This document shows, piece after piece, positions 1 to 8,116 of a stretch of 10,087 bases of DNA. The notes under the pieces are model-generated. The model had not been told where the DNA came from and did not search any database. It saw only the letters and a list, made by a program, of their open reading frames with translations. The translations under genes and the position numbers were made by a program. This DNA is from Ectocarpus siliculosus (lineage: Eukaryota; Sar; Phaeophyceae; Ectocarpales; Ectocarpaceae): assembly GCA_000310025.1 (NCBI GenBank), contig FN649755.1, positions 2,756,730 through 2,766,816 on the forward strand. Reading direction: 5' to 3'. The first letter of the stretch is position 1. Every line of letters starts with the position of its first letter.

Positions 1-570
1 TAACCCTAATTCAGCGGTTTCTCCAGAATTTTTGTTTATTTAGAAAAAACAGGGGTAGATTACTTATTGCGGTGGCCTCTTCCCTTGGGTGTGCCCTGAT
101 TTTGCAGGGGAGCGGTGCGTTACTGCTGCTGTATTGCCCCGTCAAAAAGCGCGGGGGAGCGTGCGTTCGTTTTATTAAAGATAGATTTTTCCCCACCCTA
201 GAGAGATTTTTTTTTGTGTGTGTGTACTCGGCAGGATACGAATCTCCCAGATCTACGGGGGGGGGGGGGTACGCAGATATATATGATGGGTGTGATGGAC
301 TTGACGCGCTACTATAGGCTCCGCTTGCGTGCCCATGTCTTTCTCACTCGTTGATAAAAGGAAGTTGAGCCAATCCTTTGTGCAAAACGCCCTCGACAAG
401 AGCCCGCGAGCGTGATAACGCAGAAAGTAGTACACGCGGCCGACACCACAAACAGGGGGTGCGATACCCCGACGGCCAAAGTGCAAGACAAGGTGTGATC
501 GTGCGTACTGGACTTGGCCCAGTGGGGATCCTCGAAAAAAAAAATCTGTAGCCTTTGCAGGGATTTTGTA
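1..570. other. Non-coding left flank with short telomere-like start and G13 run
   Basis: The window opens with TAACCCTAA, one and a half units of the complement of TTAGGG. That is too short to prove a chromosome end. The rest has no convincing gene: the open frames are short and overlap on both strands. A run of 13 G lies at 257-269, beside an AT-rich atatatatgat stretch. ACTGG and CCAGT at about 509-526 could form a tiny stem. Nothing else is recognised here. Confidence 0.5.
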
Positions 571-655
571 TTAAGGAAATATGTTGGATAAAGCGTACAA
601 TCGGGGAAGTTGGGTTAGGGATAGGGGTTTACACTGCGTACCCCCTCCCTGTTCC
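571..655 (+). repeat. Interstitial-telomere-containing dispersed repeat, copy A
   Basis: This 85-bp stretch aligns without gaps to 3043-3127. The first 32 positions match at 25, and the block ctgcgtaccccctccctgtt (634-653) matches its partner at all but two positions. The centre carries one TTAGGG (615-620) followed by a degenerate ATAGGG unit. Similarity fades over the following bases (656-690). The telomere-like core is decayed relative to copy B, so A is probably the older or less conserved copy. It could be a piece of a telomere-associated (subtelomeric) repeat. What is seen is the alignment; the subtelomeric origin is inference. Confidence 0.7.
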
Positions 656-1036
656 ATTTCCTCGTGCAAGTACTTAATTTCCCGCGAAGTCGGTTCGAAA
701 AAAAGCCGGAGGTGGGGCAGCTGATCATGACCGACCGCCTTTATATAGGGCGACCGCCTTATTCAATTTCACATTTCATCGCCACGGCTGTCTACAACGG
801 GTATCGACCGCTGAGCTTTTAGTTTTTTCACAAAAAATTAATTGTGAATACACAAATTCGGACTGGGGCTCCAACTTTTTCCATTTAAAGCAGATTTAGA
901 ATTAAGAAAGTTTCCTGGAAAGTTCGTGCAGGCAAATATTTTTAGATCTAAGCGGCTTCATATGATTGGCTGAGGGGCAACAGTTCTCCTCTCCCACCCA
1001 ACGAACTTCCCTGTCCGCAGGTGGTACTGCTTTTTT
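656..1036. other. Non-coding stretch
   Basis: Apart from the TATA-like site described separately, this stretch is AT-rich, especially 820-910, and has no frame with coding character. An A7 run follows GGTTCG near 692. That resembles a B-box start, but there is no matching A-box, so no tRNA is called. The stretch may be a spacer or promoter-proximal region. Confidence 0.4.
732..760 (+). promoter_or_regulatory. TATA-like site bracketed by a 10-bp direct repeat
   Basis: The decamer cgaccgcctt occurs at 732-741 and again at 751-760, with TATATAGGG between them (TATATA at 742-747). A TATA box with flanking direct repeats would suit a core promoter reading rightwards. No convincing start codon and frame follows closely, so the role is unproven. 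Chance or a short local duplication is the alternative. Confidence 0.25.
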
Positions 1037-1873
1037 GTGGTGCGCTGCGTGCAGCTGCACCCGGCTGACACCCCTCTCTCTCACTGCTTTGCTGTTGAGT
1101 GTGTGCGTGCATGCGATGCGTGTGCGTGTCTGTGTCGCCCCCCTCAACCCCAGCACACCAAAGCCGCACCAGAACGTAGACAGGGAGGGAGTAATTATGC
1201 TGGCCGGCAGCCTCTGCACGAATTGCTGTGTCGCATTTCAAGCGTTCGGGAGAGGAGAGGTTTTTGGGACGGGGGCACATCAAGTCAAACTCTCTCTCTC
1301 TATGCTATTTATTTAGCAGAGAACCAGCAGAGAAAAATCTTAGCGCGGGGAAGGACGCGCCAGTCTACCCCAGGGGGCCACCGCGTGCTCTTCCTCCTGT
1401 CTGTCTGCTCCTCTTTGCTGGCGGTGCTGCCACCACCTCTGCGTCATCGGTTGTCGCTGTCTCCGCGGTCCCGGCGCTCGCTCTCCTCCTCTTCCCCCTT
1501 TCCCCAACCTGTGTTGTGGCGGGCGGGTGTTGCTGACCTAAAGCCGCGCAAACAAGCCCATCAAATTGGCTTTCTGACCGTGCAGCCTCCTTCTTGTTGG
1601 TGCCGCGCAAACTCCAGGGCCTTTTCGCTGGTCGCTGGCCTTCTCTTTGGCCGCGCGGACTGCTGTGTGTGCGTGGGTGTGGTGCCTGATGTCTTAAATC
1701 GAGGAAAGTTGCTAAATCGGAAAATCGTCAACAATTTCCACAAAACGAGCTTCCCTCCGCTGTTAAATCTGATTGTGTTTTCCTCATCTTGGGTTCTGGC
1801 GAGACTGCCAGGAACGATCCTCAGAAAGATTGCTCAAATCAAAATATATTTCCTTATTTCGGAAAACTTCTGA
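1037..1873 (+). other. Long open frame without ATG, coding status unknown
   Basis: This is the longest stop-free frame in the window: 278 codons from a GTG, with no internal methionine, ending at a TGA. No domain or family is recognised. The translation is rich in Ser, Leu, Pro, Arg and Cys and has three moderately hydrophobic segments, at about residues 117-138, 194-216 and 242-262. The plus strand is pyrimidine-rich (CT and CTCC runs at 1076-1083, 1291-1301 and 1380-1510). That lowers stop-codon frequency and can open a frame by chance. Three shorter frames overlap it on the opposite strand. It could contain an exon of a spliced gene or simply be a compositional artefact; I favour the artefact. 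Confidence 0.15.
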
Positions 1874-2190
1874 GTCCGAAAGAGTCTAATGTCACCTCAG
1901 ACTGTCGTAGATTGTGACGTCAGATGACCTTTTGGAGATTTACAGCAGTACCGTCGGGGTGTTGCCACAGATAGAGTCAGTGTATCATGGACGCTGAACC
2001 CTGCTGCAGCGGGCTCGCTCCCCCCTGACTCATACATACCAACCAGTACGACCTCTTTGGCCTACACCTATATTTTCTTTTTCTTCGTGAAAGTTTGAGC
2101 CTCTGTTTCGTAACCAGAATATTCTTGGCTGCGGGCCCGTACTGCCGTATGTATGCATATATAATATATATGTAGGCCGCAAAAGAAACC
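1874..2190. other. Non-coding stretch with AT-rich near-palindrome
   Basis: No coding frame is convincing here. The stretch at 2153-2174 is a near-palindromic TATA/ATAT tract (tatgcatatataatatatat) just ahead of the first R-family copy. Such tracts are common fragile or insertion-prone sites. The CRE octamer is described separately. Confidence 0.35.
1915..1922. promoter_or_regulatory. CRE-like palindrome TGACGTCA
   Basis: This is a perfect 8-bp cAMP-response-element palindrome. The surrounding bases 1890-1928 also pair weakly (GTCA at 1891 and TGAC at 1925). bZIP factors bind this octamer in many eukaryotes, and CRE-like TGACGT elements are reported in CO2-responsive diatom promoters. An 8-mer can occur by chance, and no gene start is identified beside it. 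Confidence 0.2.
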
Positions 2191-2285
2191 ACACACACAC
2201 ACCCTGGACCGAAATTCAACGCCTGATTACTCCACGACGAAGAGGATGACAGAATCAGATGATACCGCGTTTTCAGAAAGTATAT
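2191..2285 (+). repeat. Repeat family R, copy R1
   Basis: The copy begins with an AC run and CCCTGGACCGAAATTCAA. It shares an exact 24-bp block (2225-2248, starting gattactccacgacg) with copy R2 at 4085-4108. The distance from CCGA to CCACGACGA is also 23 bp in both. Similarity continues weakly through gataccgcgttttc (2261-2274), matching gatacgttttc in R2. One reading frame gives HTLDRNSTPDYSTTKR, a variant of the motif seen in the other copies. No inverted partner is visible nearby. It is probably a solo or truncated member of the family described at 8117-8338 and 8437-8814. Confidence 0.75.
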
Positions 2286-3042
2286 GTACATATAAGAATT
2301 GGTCACTATTCATGCTTCGGCGTTTCTTTCTCCCGCGGCAGCGAGTCTTTTCTCGCGGTTCCTTCTCAGGGGCACGCAGGAGGCTCGTCGGTACATTAAC
2401 GCCCGTGCCCGGAGCTCGGTAGGCTTCCGTGGCGCGTGTGGTTGACGGCCAAAGTTGCGAAAACTGGCTCAAAACCCCCGGGAAGCGTTCCGCGCCGACA
2501 AAGCCTGGCGAACCAATTCTGAAACCTATCAAACCCATCAAATACGACGGTTTGAAATATGTGCCTCTTGCTTCTCCACTTTCATTTCGTTCATTCATTC
2601 ATTCATTCGATTATTCATGGCTGTGACTCTTCGTGTCATCGCATTGTCCAACAGCGGTACCTACGTTTACTACACCATTTGTGGTGTTGTTCGGCTTCAA
2701 ATTCGGTTCTCATCGGAAATCTGCCATCATCAATCATAGACATCATGGAAGTCTTGCGCTGCCAAAATATTGTCCGCTCGAGCTGGCTCCAATGTAGAAT
2801 AACAACGTGCGCGATGTTTTGTGCGGAAATACAATCCTTGTAAGACAAACAGTCCCTCTTCGGGCAATCGCATGTGGTCTTGCGTCACCTGAGGGGGGTA
2901 GACACCCACGTCCCGAAGGGAGACCTTGTATATTGTACATCATCTCACAGAAATACTATAATACCATACCCGTTCGAGGTATAACCACCGCAGTCGCAAG
3001 GGACGTGCTGAGACAGCAGTAGAGTCTACGCAGAAAAGTTGA
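2286..3042. other. Non-coding stretch with TTCA microsatellite
   Basis: No gene is recognised. A (TTCA)n microsatellite of nearly five units lies at 2590-2608, with further ttcat words around it. The phrase atcaaacccatcaaatac near 2528-2545 is a short imperfect tandem. Open frames on both strands are below 125 codons and mutually overlapping, without domain signatures. Confidence 0.4.
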
Positions 3043-3127
3043 TTAAGCAAACATATGGGATAAAGTATTCAATCCGTGCTTTGGGGTTAGGGTTAGGGTT
3101 AGGGTCTGCGTGCCCCCTCCCTATTCT
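3043..3127 (+). repeat. Interstitial-telomere-containing dispersed repeat, copy B
   Basis: This copy aligns gaplessly to 571-655, 2472 bp to the left in the same orientation. Its centre holds three perfect TTAGGG units (3087-3104) preceded by GGGG (3083-3086). That gives four G-runs separated by TTA, a canonical G-quadruplex pattern. TTAGGG is the telomere repeat of many protists, fungi and animals. Unique-looking sequence on both sides and the preserved flanks shared with copy A show that this is an internal repeat unit, not a chromosome end. Confidence 0.75.
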
Positions 3128-3945
3128 TTTTCTATAGAGATATTCTTAAAATCCTGCGCAGGCGGTCCCGCTGAGAAGTCTTGTTATTGTATGTGGAGGG
3201 AAACCGGCTGGAAGCTGGGCTTAATTTTAACTGGAAGCTCTCGATATGATGGTTCCAATGCGATTGTTACCGCAGAGTAATCAAATCAAGGATTGGAAAC
3301 CGCATGGGGGTGTGTGGTATCTTATAGGATGGTAAGTTGCGGGTTCTGTGGTACAGCAGTACCTCCTCAAAAATACGACAACCGTTTGAAAGTCAGTCAG
3401 TCGTGGGTACACGTACCACCGTACATGACATACATACATGCGTATGGAAAAAAGGTTACAACATGGCGTCCACTTTGATTTGTTTATTTCTACAAAGGTG
3501 TACCCCCCTTTGGGGGCAGTTGGCTTGTGAGCACGGAAGGTGTCCGCGTCAGTTGGACTATTATAGTATAGTACAGTATAGTTATAAGTACGGACATTAT
3601 AAGGTACTGAGCGGAGACTGGAACGGTTTCTAATGTGAAGACAACAACAACAACAACAACAACATGCATGGTCTATGCATACTGCGGACAGATGTTGCGC
3701 ATCATTACATTTATCACCCTAGTAGTAAAGGAATGCGTGTGGGCTGCTTCTGTGGGGCTAGACATATCGCGGACGGGTACATACGCATACGACGGCACGT
3801 CTTTTTTTTGCCCTGATCGGCGGGGGGAGCTGCACAACAAAGAGAAACAGGAGGATGCGTGCACAATCCAGCACTAGCCTGCAGCAGCAGGGATCAAGAG
3901 GTCTCGGGTACCCAGCAAAGTGAAGTTGGTACTATTTAGTGCATT
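3128..3945. other. Non-coding stretch with ACA microsatellite
   Basis: A perfect (ACA)8 tract lies at 3641-3664. A TATAGTA-rich imperfect repeat occupies about 3560-3590, next to GTAC words. Frames through here mainly translate simple repeats (for example a Thr run) and no domain is recognised. No RNA gene is seen. Confidence 0.4.
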
Positions 3946-4025
3946 GGCTCTTCCTTACTGAGCGGGCGAGATTGGTTTCGGTAGACAACGGTCGGCCGGT
4001 CGTTGTGATAGTGGACCTGTGTACC
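3946..4025 (+). repeat. Direct repeat D1
   Basis: This stretch is a diverged copy of 4180-4266. Shared anchors are cttcc-tactg-gcgggcg near the left end, the exact 13-mer ggtcggccggtcg (3990-4002 against 4225-4237), and acctgtgtac (4015-4024 against 4255-4264). The offset drifts from 235 to 240 bp, so small indels have accumulated. Together with D2 it brackets R-family copy R2, which may mean a composite insertion or an old tandem duplication of a unit of about 235 bp. Confidence 0.65.
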
Positions 4026-4054
4026 GAATACGACACACACGAGTTGACACAGCA

Positions 4055-4179
4055 GTCTACCCCCCGAACCGATTTTCAAAGGTCGATTACTCCACGACGA
4101 AGAGGATGCATAAACGAAACGATACGTTTTCGAAGAGCTCTCGACCAGGCAGCTTCAACGCCGCCGTTTTCGGCGCTGC
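4055..4179 (+). repeat. Repeat family R, copy R2 (extended copy)
   Basis: The copy starts with a C run and GAACCGATTTTCAAAGGTCG, then carries the 24-bp block identical to R1. Unlike R1, its similarity to the reverse complement of R4 extends much further. It covers ccacgac-aagag, aacgatac, cgaa-agctctc, caggc-g-ttcaacgccgcc and ttttc-ggc, down to about 4177. So the family unit is longer than the short core, at about 110-150 bp. The core can be read as YPPNRFSKVDYSTTKR. The copy lies between direct repeats D1 and D2. Confidence 0.75.
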
Positions 4180-4266
4180 GAGTCTTCCCTACTGGGCGGG
4201 CGCGAGCAGTTTTGGCAGACAAATGGTCGGCCGGTCGCTGTTGACAAAGAGCGAACCTGTGTACTG
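4180..4266 (+). repeat. Direct repeat D2
   Basis: Partner of D1 (3946-4025), in the same orientation, beginning where the similarity of R2 to R4 ends. The D copies are clearly diverged, so any insertion or duplication event is not recent. The right edge runs into a gtactgtactgctgtactgt stretch of GTAC words. Confidence 0.65.
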
Positions 4267-5771
4267 TACTGCTGTACTGTAGGGCAATGCCCTGTGTGTA
4301 GGCGACCACACGGAATCGACATGATCACACCGCTGCACGCCGACAAATAGCCGCTCCTTTTACCGGCGATAGATAGTGACCGAAATAGCCAGCATGTTCC
4401 CCTCCGGACAGCTACGCCACCACATCTGCCGTAGGGCACCTTCATTACTATCCGTTGGATACGATTGTAGCAGGCAAACTTTTCGAGAGACACGAGATGC
4501 ACATACACCGCATACACCTGTTGGTAGCAGCAGCAATGCTTGGCAGGTGAGGCAGCAGCTTGCTACCGCAGCAGTGCCACCAGAAAGTGTATTCCAAGTA
4601 CTCGTAGGAACAACGCCCAGCATGTCGTAGCTGTTGCACACATAGTCTAGTTATCGTGGGGAAGGGTAGGGGTGGGGGGCATATGGCGCTATGCTTGTAT
4701 GATGCCTAGCAAACACATGCGGCTGGCATGCACGCGCCCGCCAAGACAAACTGCCGCGCCGGACTCATCAATCACGGGGCATCAAACACCACTGTTGCAA
4801 TTTGAAACCACTCCTCCCTCTCTCTCTCTCTGGATGCCGCTGTGCCACTGGCTTGCTCGCTCAACTGACCCCCATCCCCCCAGCCCGTGGCTGCTGCACC
4901 GAGCGCGCCCGTGCCAAGCATCTACATACAGCAGTCGCGGGGGATTGCTGTGTGTGGTGAAACTTTCGTCTTTTGACGGTCCGTGATCGATCGTATAATC
5001 GCTGGAAACAAACGTGGTTGTTCGAGTACAAGTACGGAGAAGTACATACCTCTGCGTACACTACATACACCACGCACCTTCTCGAAGTACAGCTCTTGAC
5101 GCCACAGCAGCGTCGGTACAGCGGTAGTGTCGTTCACACGCTGGCGAATACAGCTGGCCCTCGATGATGTTCTGTCTGTCGGTGTGCCGTGTGAGGCTCG
5201 CTGCTGGTGTTTTGGATGGGAGAATCGAGAGCGAGAGAGCAGTCGGATGTGCCGCCTTTTTCCGGATTATATCCGCCGCCCGTGGAAAGCAATCTAGAGG
5301 TCGATTTCATTGTTTTCCCCCAAACACGATGATTAGGGATAGACGAGACAGAGTGAAAGCAGCAATGCTAGCAGCAGCAGCTGCAGCTGCAGCAGACGCG
5401 TGTTGTGGGAGCGCACGGTTCGCTTTGCTGCCAGGTATGTACAAATGAGCACAGGCAGTGGGTGCGCCGACAACAATATGTGTGTGCAATCAATACGCAT
5501 ACGATGTGGGTGGGTGTCAAAGCTGCAAGATGAAAATTCCCTGCTTGTGCAATGAACATGATGACCGACCGTTTGGTGTCCTGTAGTGTACCTATCCAAA
5601 CCATACTGTATCGCGGGGGGGTTGAGAGCGCCAGAGGAGCATAGAACAGTTCTTTCCTAGCTCTAAACCCCCCACAATGGTATACCCCCGGCCCCTTGGT
5701 ACCAACGACTCTTTTGGTGGCTGCGCGCTGGGCGCGGGCGTGGACGAACAAACAACAACAAATAGCGGCGG
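4267..5771. other. Long non-coding stretch with simple repeats
   Basis: No convincing gene. A (CT)7 microsatellite lies at 4818-4831, and a palindromic GCAGCAGCAGCTGCAGCTGC tract at 5371-5390. GTAC/TACATAC words are frequent at 5028-5100. A small open frame with an ATG at 4394 runs to 4630 but shows no domain, has competing frames on the other strand and is not called. Nothing resembling tRNA, rRNA or a transposase domain is seen. Confidence 0.4.
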
Positions 5772-6516
5772 TTAAATATCGATGCGGGCGTTCCATCGAG
5801 GCGTGTTTTTGCATTTTTTCAACAGTTTTTTTTTGTCTAAAATAATCGAGCAGCAGCGCGGGAGGGTTGGCGTGCAGGCTACAGGCTGTCTCCCTGCTGG
5901 CTGGGCTTGTTGGACAGGGGGAGGTCGCTCAAATATCTGCGCTGTTGGTTGTCTTGATGCTGCGCTCGTGGGACGTCCAAGCACGTGGTGAGTCCTTGTG
6001 TGCTCGCCACCTCTCGCTCTGGTTGTCTGTTGTTGTTCCTGTGGGTCTCTCTCTCTCCCTTTGTCGCTTCCGGTGTTATCATCATTGGCAGCATCGTCCA
6101 CCCCCTGGTGCTTGCTGTGTGGGCGGCCCGTCTTTTTTATTGTCTTGGTTTTAAAGCCTGTCTTGTAATTGTTGTGTTTTTGAGATGATGATGTTCCGGC
6201 TGCGGACTGCGCCGCCGCAAAGACATACCAACATGCTGCTCCTAGAGCATACATACAACATGGTACATACGTCCCAGCAAGACACTGCTGTCTCCTTACT
6301 CTTTATCCTAGTTGTTGTTGCTATCTCCCAGTTGGCGCTGTTGCTCCCTCCTTGCTGGTGCTGTGGGAGTTTTTTGATGGGTGATGAGAGAGTCTTGCCA
6401 AAAGTGAGACGCCTTGTTTCGGACGCCTTTTTCGGCCCGTTTTCCGTTGTCGTGGTAAAGTCGTTGCTGTGCTGCTGCTGCTGCGGTGTGGCGCTGGCTT
6501 TTGCTTCGTTTTGCAT
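5772..6516 (-). CDS. Candidate two-exon gene, hydrophilic low-complexity protein of unknown function
   Basis: Two overlapping minus-strand frames fit together as a spliced gene. Exon 1 would run from ATG at 6516 to 6271 (82 codons). A 64-nt intron at 6270-6207 begins GTATGT and ends GCGCAG. Exon 2 runs 6206-5772 (144 codons plus TAA). Codon boundaries fall exactly on both junctions (phase 0), giving 226 residues. The product would be hydrophilic, rich in Gln, Asn, Thr and Lys. Basic clusters include RRLTFGK and SPIKK in exon 1 and KTKTIKKTGRP in exon 2; then come an acidic DDAANDDN patch, a QEQQQ run and a Lys-rich tail (DKKKLLKK). No catalytic domain is recognised. Against it: other frames are also open at the 5' part, the acceptor has a weak pyrimidine tract, and an unspliced frame starting at ATG 6254 is possible. 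Open length on an A-rich strand is the main support. Confidence 0.28.
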
Positions 6517-6523
6517 ACGGCTG

Positions 6524-6527
6524 GCCG

Positions 6528-6596
<69 letters not shown>
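6524..6596. repeat. Compound trinucleotide repeat (GCC)11 then (CTG)13
   Basis: On the plus strand, eleven GCC-type units with one ACC interruption (6524-6556) run, through a single GCT, into thirteen perfect CTG units (6558-6596). On the minus strand this reads (CAG)13 followed by (GGC)n, directly upstream of the candidate gene at 5772-6516. The minus-strand frames through it give Gln/Arg, Ser/Gly or Ala runs. CAG/CTG and CGG/CCG tracts are known for length instability and hairpin formation. Whether it is translated here is unknown. Confidence 0.85.
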
Positions 6597-6600
<4 letters not shown>

Positions 6601-7018
6601 GTGCCCCCAGCCCGTGAGGGATGGGATGCCACCAAAACTTGAACGGAGCGGGGGGGTTCCAGAAAATCAAAGTGTGTGTTGGTTGAGGTTTGTTCGCAAA
6701 ACTTGACCCCGAGAGAAGGCAAAAAGAGAGTCAGCAGCAGTAAGCAGTCGTGCGTTTGTTGGCCCGGGCTCTGTTTGGTGACTCGTGTCCACACAAAGCA
6801 CGGCAGCAGGCAGCAGTGGCGGCGTTTGTTGTTTTGTTGTCGCTGCCGGCGCTGGCCGTTACTGAGCATGCGGCAGCCCGCACGATGGAGTGCGTCCGTT
6901 CACACAGACGCAAAATACAAACTACCCCTTTGCTCTTTTTATTCGTACGAAAGATAACACGCTTGCCCAGACAATGACACTAAGCACGTGTTCGGTGATT
7001 TGTTGACGATGCTGTCTG
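6597..7018. other. Non-coding or unresolved stretch
   Basis: G- and T-rich on the plus strand, with scattered cagcag and ttgttgt words. The minus-strand Gln frame of the trinucleotide tract extends back to about 6869 but shows no domain. No promoter or RNA signature is recognised. Confidence 0.35.
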
Positions 7019-7175
7019 CTGCTGCTGCTGTGTTCACCGCTGTTCAAAGAAGTGGTGACGTCCCTCACCCAATTCCACGCGTTATATTAAGCGTGTGGCA
7101 ATGTTAAAGGCAGTGTTGGTTGTGTTGCGCGGCACACTGCTGCTGCTGCTGCTGGCGGTGCTGCTGCTGTTTGCA
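7019..7175 (+). repeat. Diverged direct duplication, copy 1 (CTG-rich)
   Basis: This copy is matched by 7420-7580. Shared landmarks in order are ctgctgctgt-gttcac-gctg, aaagaag, attccac-cgtt, aatgtt, gttggttgtg and a (CTG)n block. Copy 1 has about nine extra bases (atattaagc) between cgtt and gtgg. Local CTG tracts are at 7016-7030 and 7137-7154. The duplication cannot be explained by the CTG runs alone, because the non-repetitive landmarks are also conserved in order. A frame from ATG 7101 gives a Leu-rich start made of CTG codons, but it is not conserved in copy 2. Confidence 0.55.
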
Positions 7176-7419
7176 CAAAGCTTGTTCGGGAATTTATTTG
7201 ACCACGGTGATGCCGTGTGTCTTCGTAGACTGCATTTTACATGCAAGCTACTATTGGTTAACATCCCTAATAATATGCCCTTGCCATATTCCAAACGCTT
7301 ATTGGTTTGTGTGTGCACATATCTCCATGTACATGATAGGACGTGTGTTGGATTTGAGCTTGTGTTGGCGCACTGCTGCTGCTGCTGTTTTTCGGCGAGC
7401 TGCCGCGGCTGTACCACCC

Positions 7420-7580
7420 CTGCTGCTGTATGTTCACTGCTGCAGACACATGCGCAACACCAGCAGGTGAAAGAAGGAGACCCTTGCCATTCCACACGTT
7501 GTGGAAAATAATGTTTTGCTCTGTTCGTTGGTTGTGCTGGCGCGCTGCTGCTGGCGTTGCTGTTGTTTGGCACACTGCTG
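7420..7580 (+). repeat. Diverged direct duplication, copy 2 (CTG-rich)
   Basis: Partner of 7019-7175, about 400-415 bp downstream. It carries indels relative to copy 1, and these change the reading frame, which argues against a conserved protein across the two copies. Its right edge runs straight into the CAG tract at 7582-7608. Confidence 0.55.
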
Positions 7581-7581
7581 T

Positions 7582-7608
7582 AGCAGCAGCAGCAGCAGCA
7601 GCAGCAGC
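7582..7608 (+). repeat. (AGC)9 tract next to CTG runs (strand switch)
   Basis: Nine AGC units on the plus strand, directly preceded by cactgctgt. The CTG orientation dominates from 6480 to 7581 and flips here to CAG. The junction ctgctgtagcagcag is self-complementary and could form a hairpin. An inversion at this point would explain the switch, but a chance juxtaposition is possible. Confidence 0.8.
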
Positions 7609-8116
7609 GTGTGAGAGAAGGGCTGGGCCAGTGGAGGGGCGGGGGTATGCTGTTGTTTGCTACTGATCATGGCCCACCATTGCCACCCCACAGCTGTTGG
7701 TTGATAGTTATACTGACTGCTGCTGTGCTGGTGTATGGGCGCTACAATAGAATATGCACTCCGAAGCCTCCCATCCATCGTCCTGTGATGTACGACGAAA
7801 CTGCTTCCTGCAAGACATGCAGCAAATGATTTGCGTTCCACCTGTGCATACGTCTCTCCGTTTGGAGACGCTGTTGGCTCTTTCCTGGCTGGCACAAGGC
7901 TTGTGTATCGTGCACGATGTGTGCGTATGCGTGTGTAGCAGAGGGGTATGTAGCGGGGTACAGCAGTGGTTGTTGATGTTGGTGTCGTCCTGTAGCAGTC
8001 GGTTACTACTGCCGTGTGTTGATTCAAGTATAATGCAGGAGACCGGCTCTGTTCCTGCTGCTGTGGTGGCGGCTATGCGCGGTCGGGCTGCAACTACCGT
8101 GTGCATATAGCTTGCA
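7609..8116. other. Non-coding stretch
   Basis: Rich in TGCTG, TGTGTG and GTAC words. The open frames on the minus strand (one of 244 codons starting at a GTG near 8442, another of 197 codons) show no domain, and the longer one runs through the R3/R4 inverted repeat, so neither is called. No RNA gene is seen. Confidence 0.4.

Noticed and set aside
1-9. Possible true telomere at the left edge
   Set aside because: Only one and a half CCCTAA units are present and the following sequence does not match the flanks of the two interstitial copies.
571-3127. LTR retrotransposon with the two telomere-containing repeats as LTRs
   Set aside because: The interval has no gag, protease, reverse transcriptase or integrase motif, no primer-binding site was recognised, and the copies are too diverged and short.
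4394-4630. Small ATG-started plus-strand frame
   Set aside because: Under 80 codons with equally long competing frames on the other strand and no motif.
6185-6706. Plus-strand 173-codon frame with ATG start and poly-Ala from the GCC/CTG tract
   Set aside because: It is antisense to the better-supported minus-strand exons. Its Cys, Val and Leu richness comes from TG-rich repeats and the Ala run from the triplet tract.
7101-7511. ATG-started plus-strand frame with a signal-peptide-like Leu-rich start
   Set aside because: The hydrophobic start is produced by a (CTG)n run, the frame is not kept in the duplicated copy at 7420-7580, and no domain follows.
7434-8027. Minus-strand 197-codon open frame
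   Set aside because: It contains a Leu run from the CAG tract and Gln-rich low complexity, with no recognisable fold or partner.
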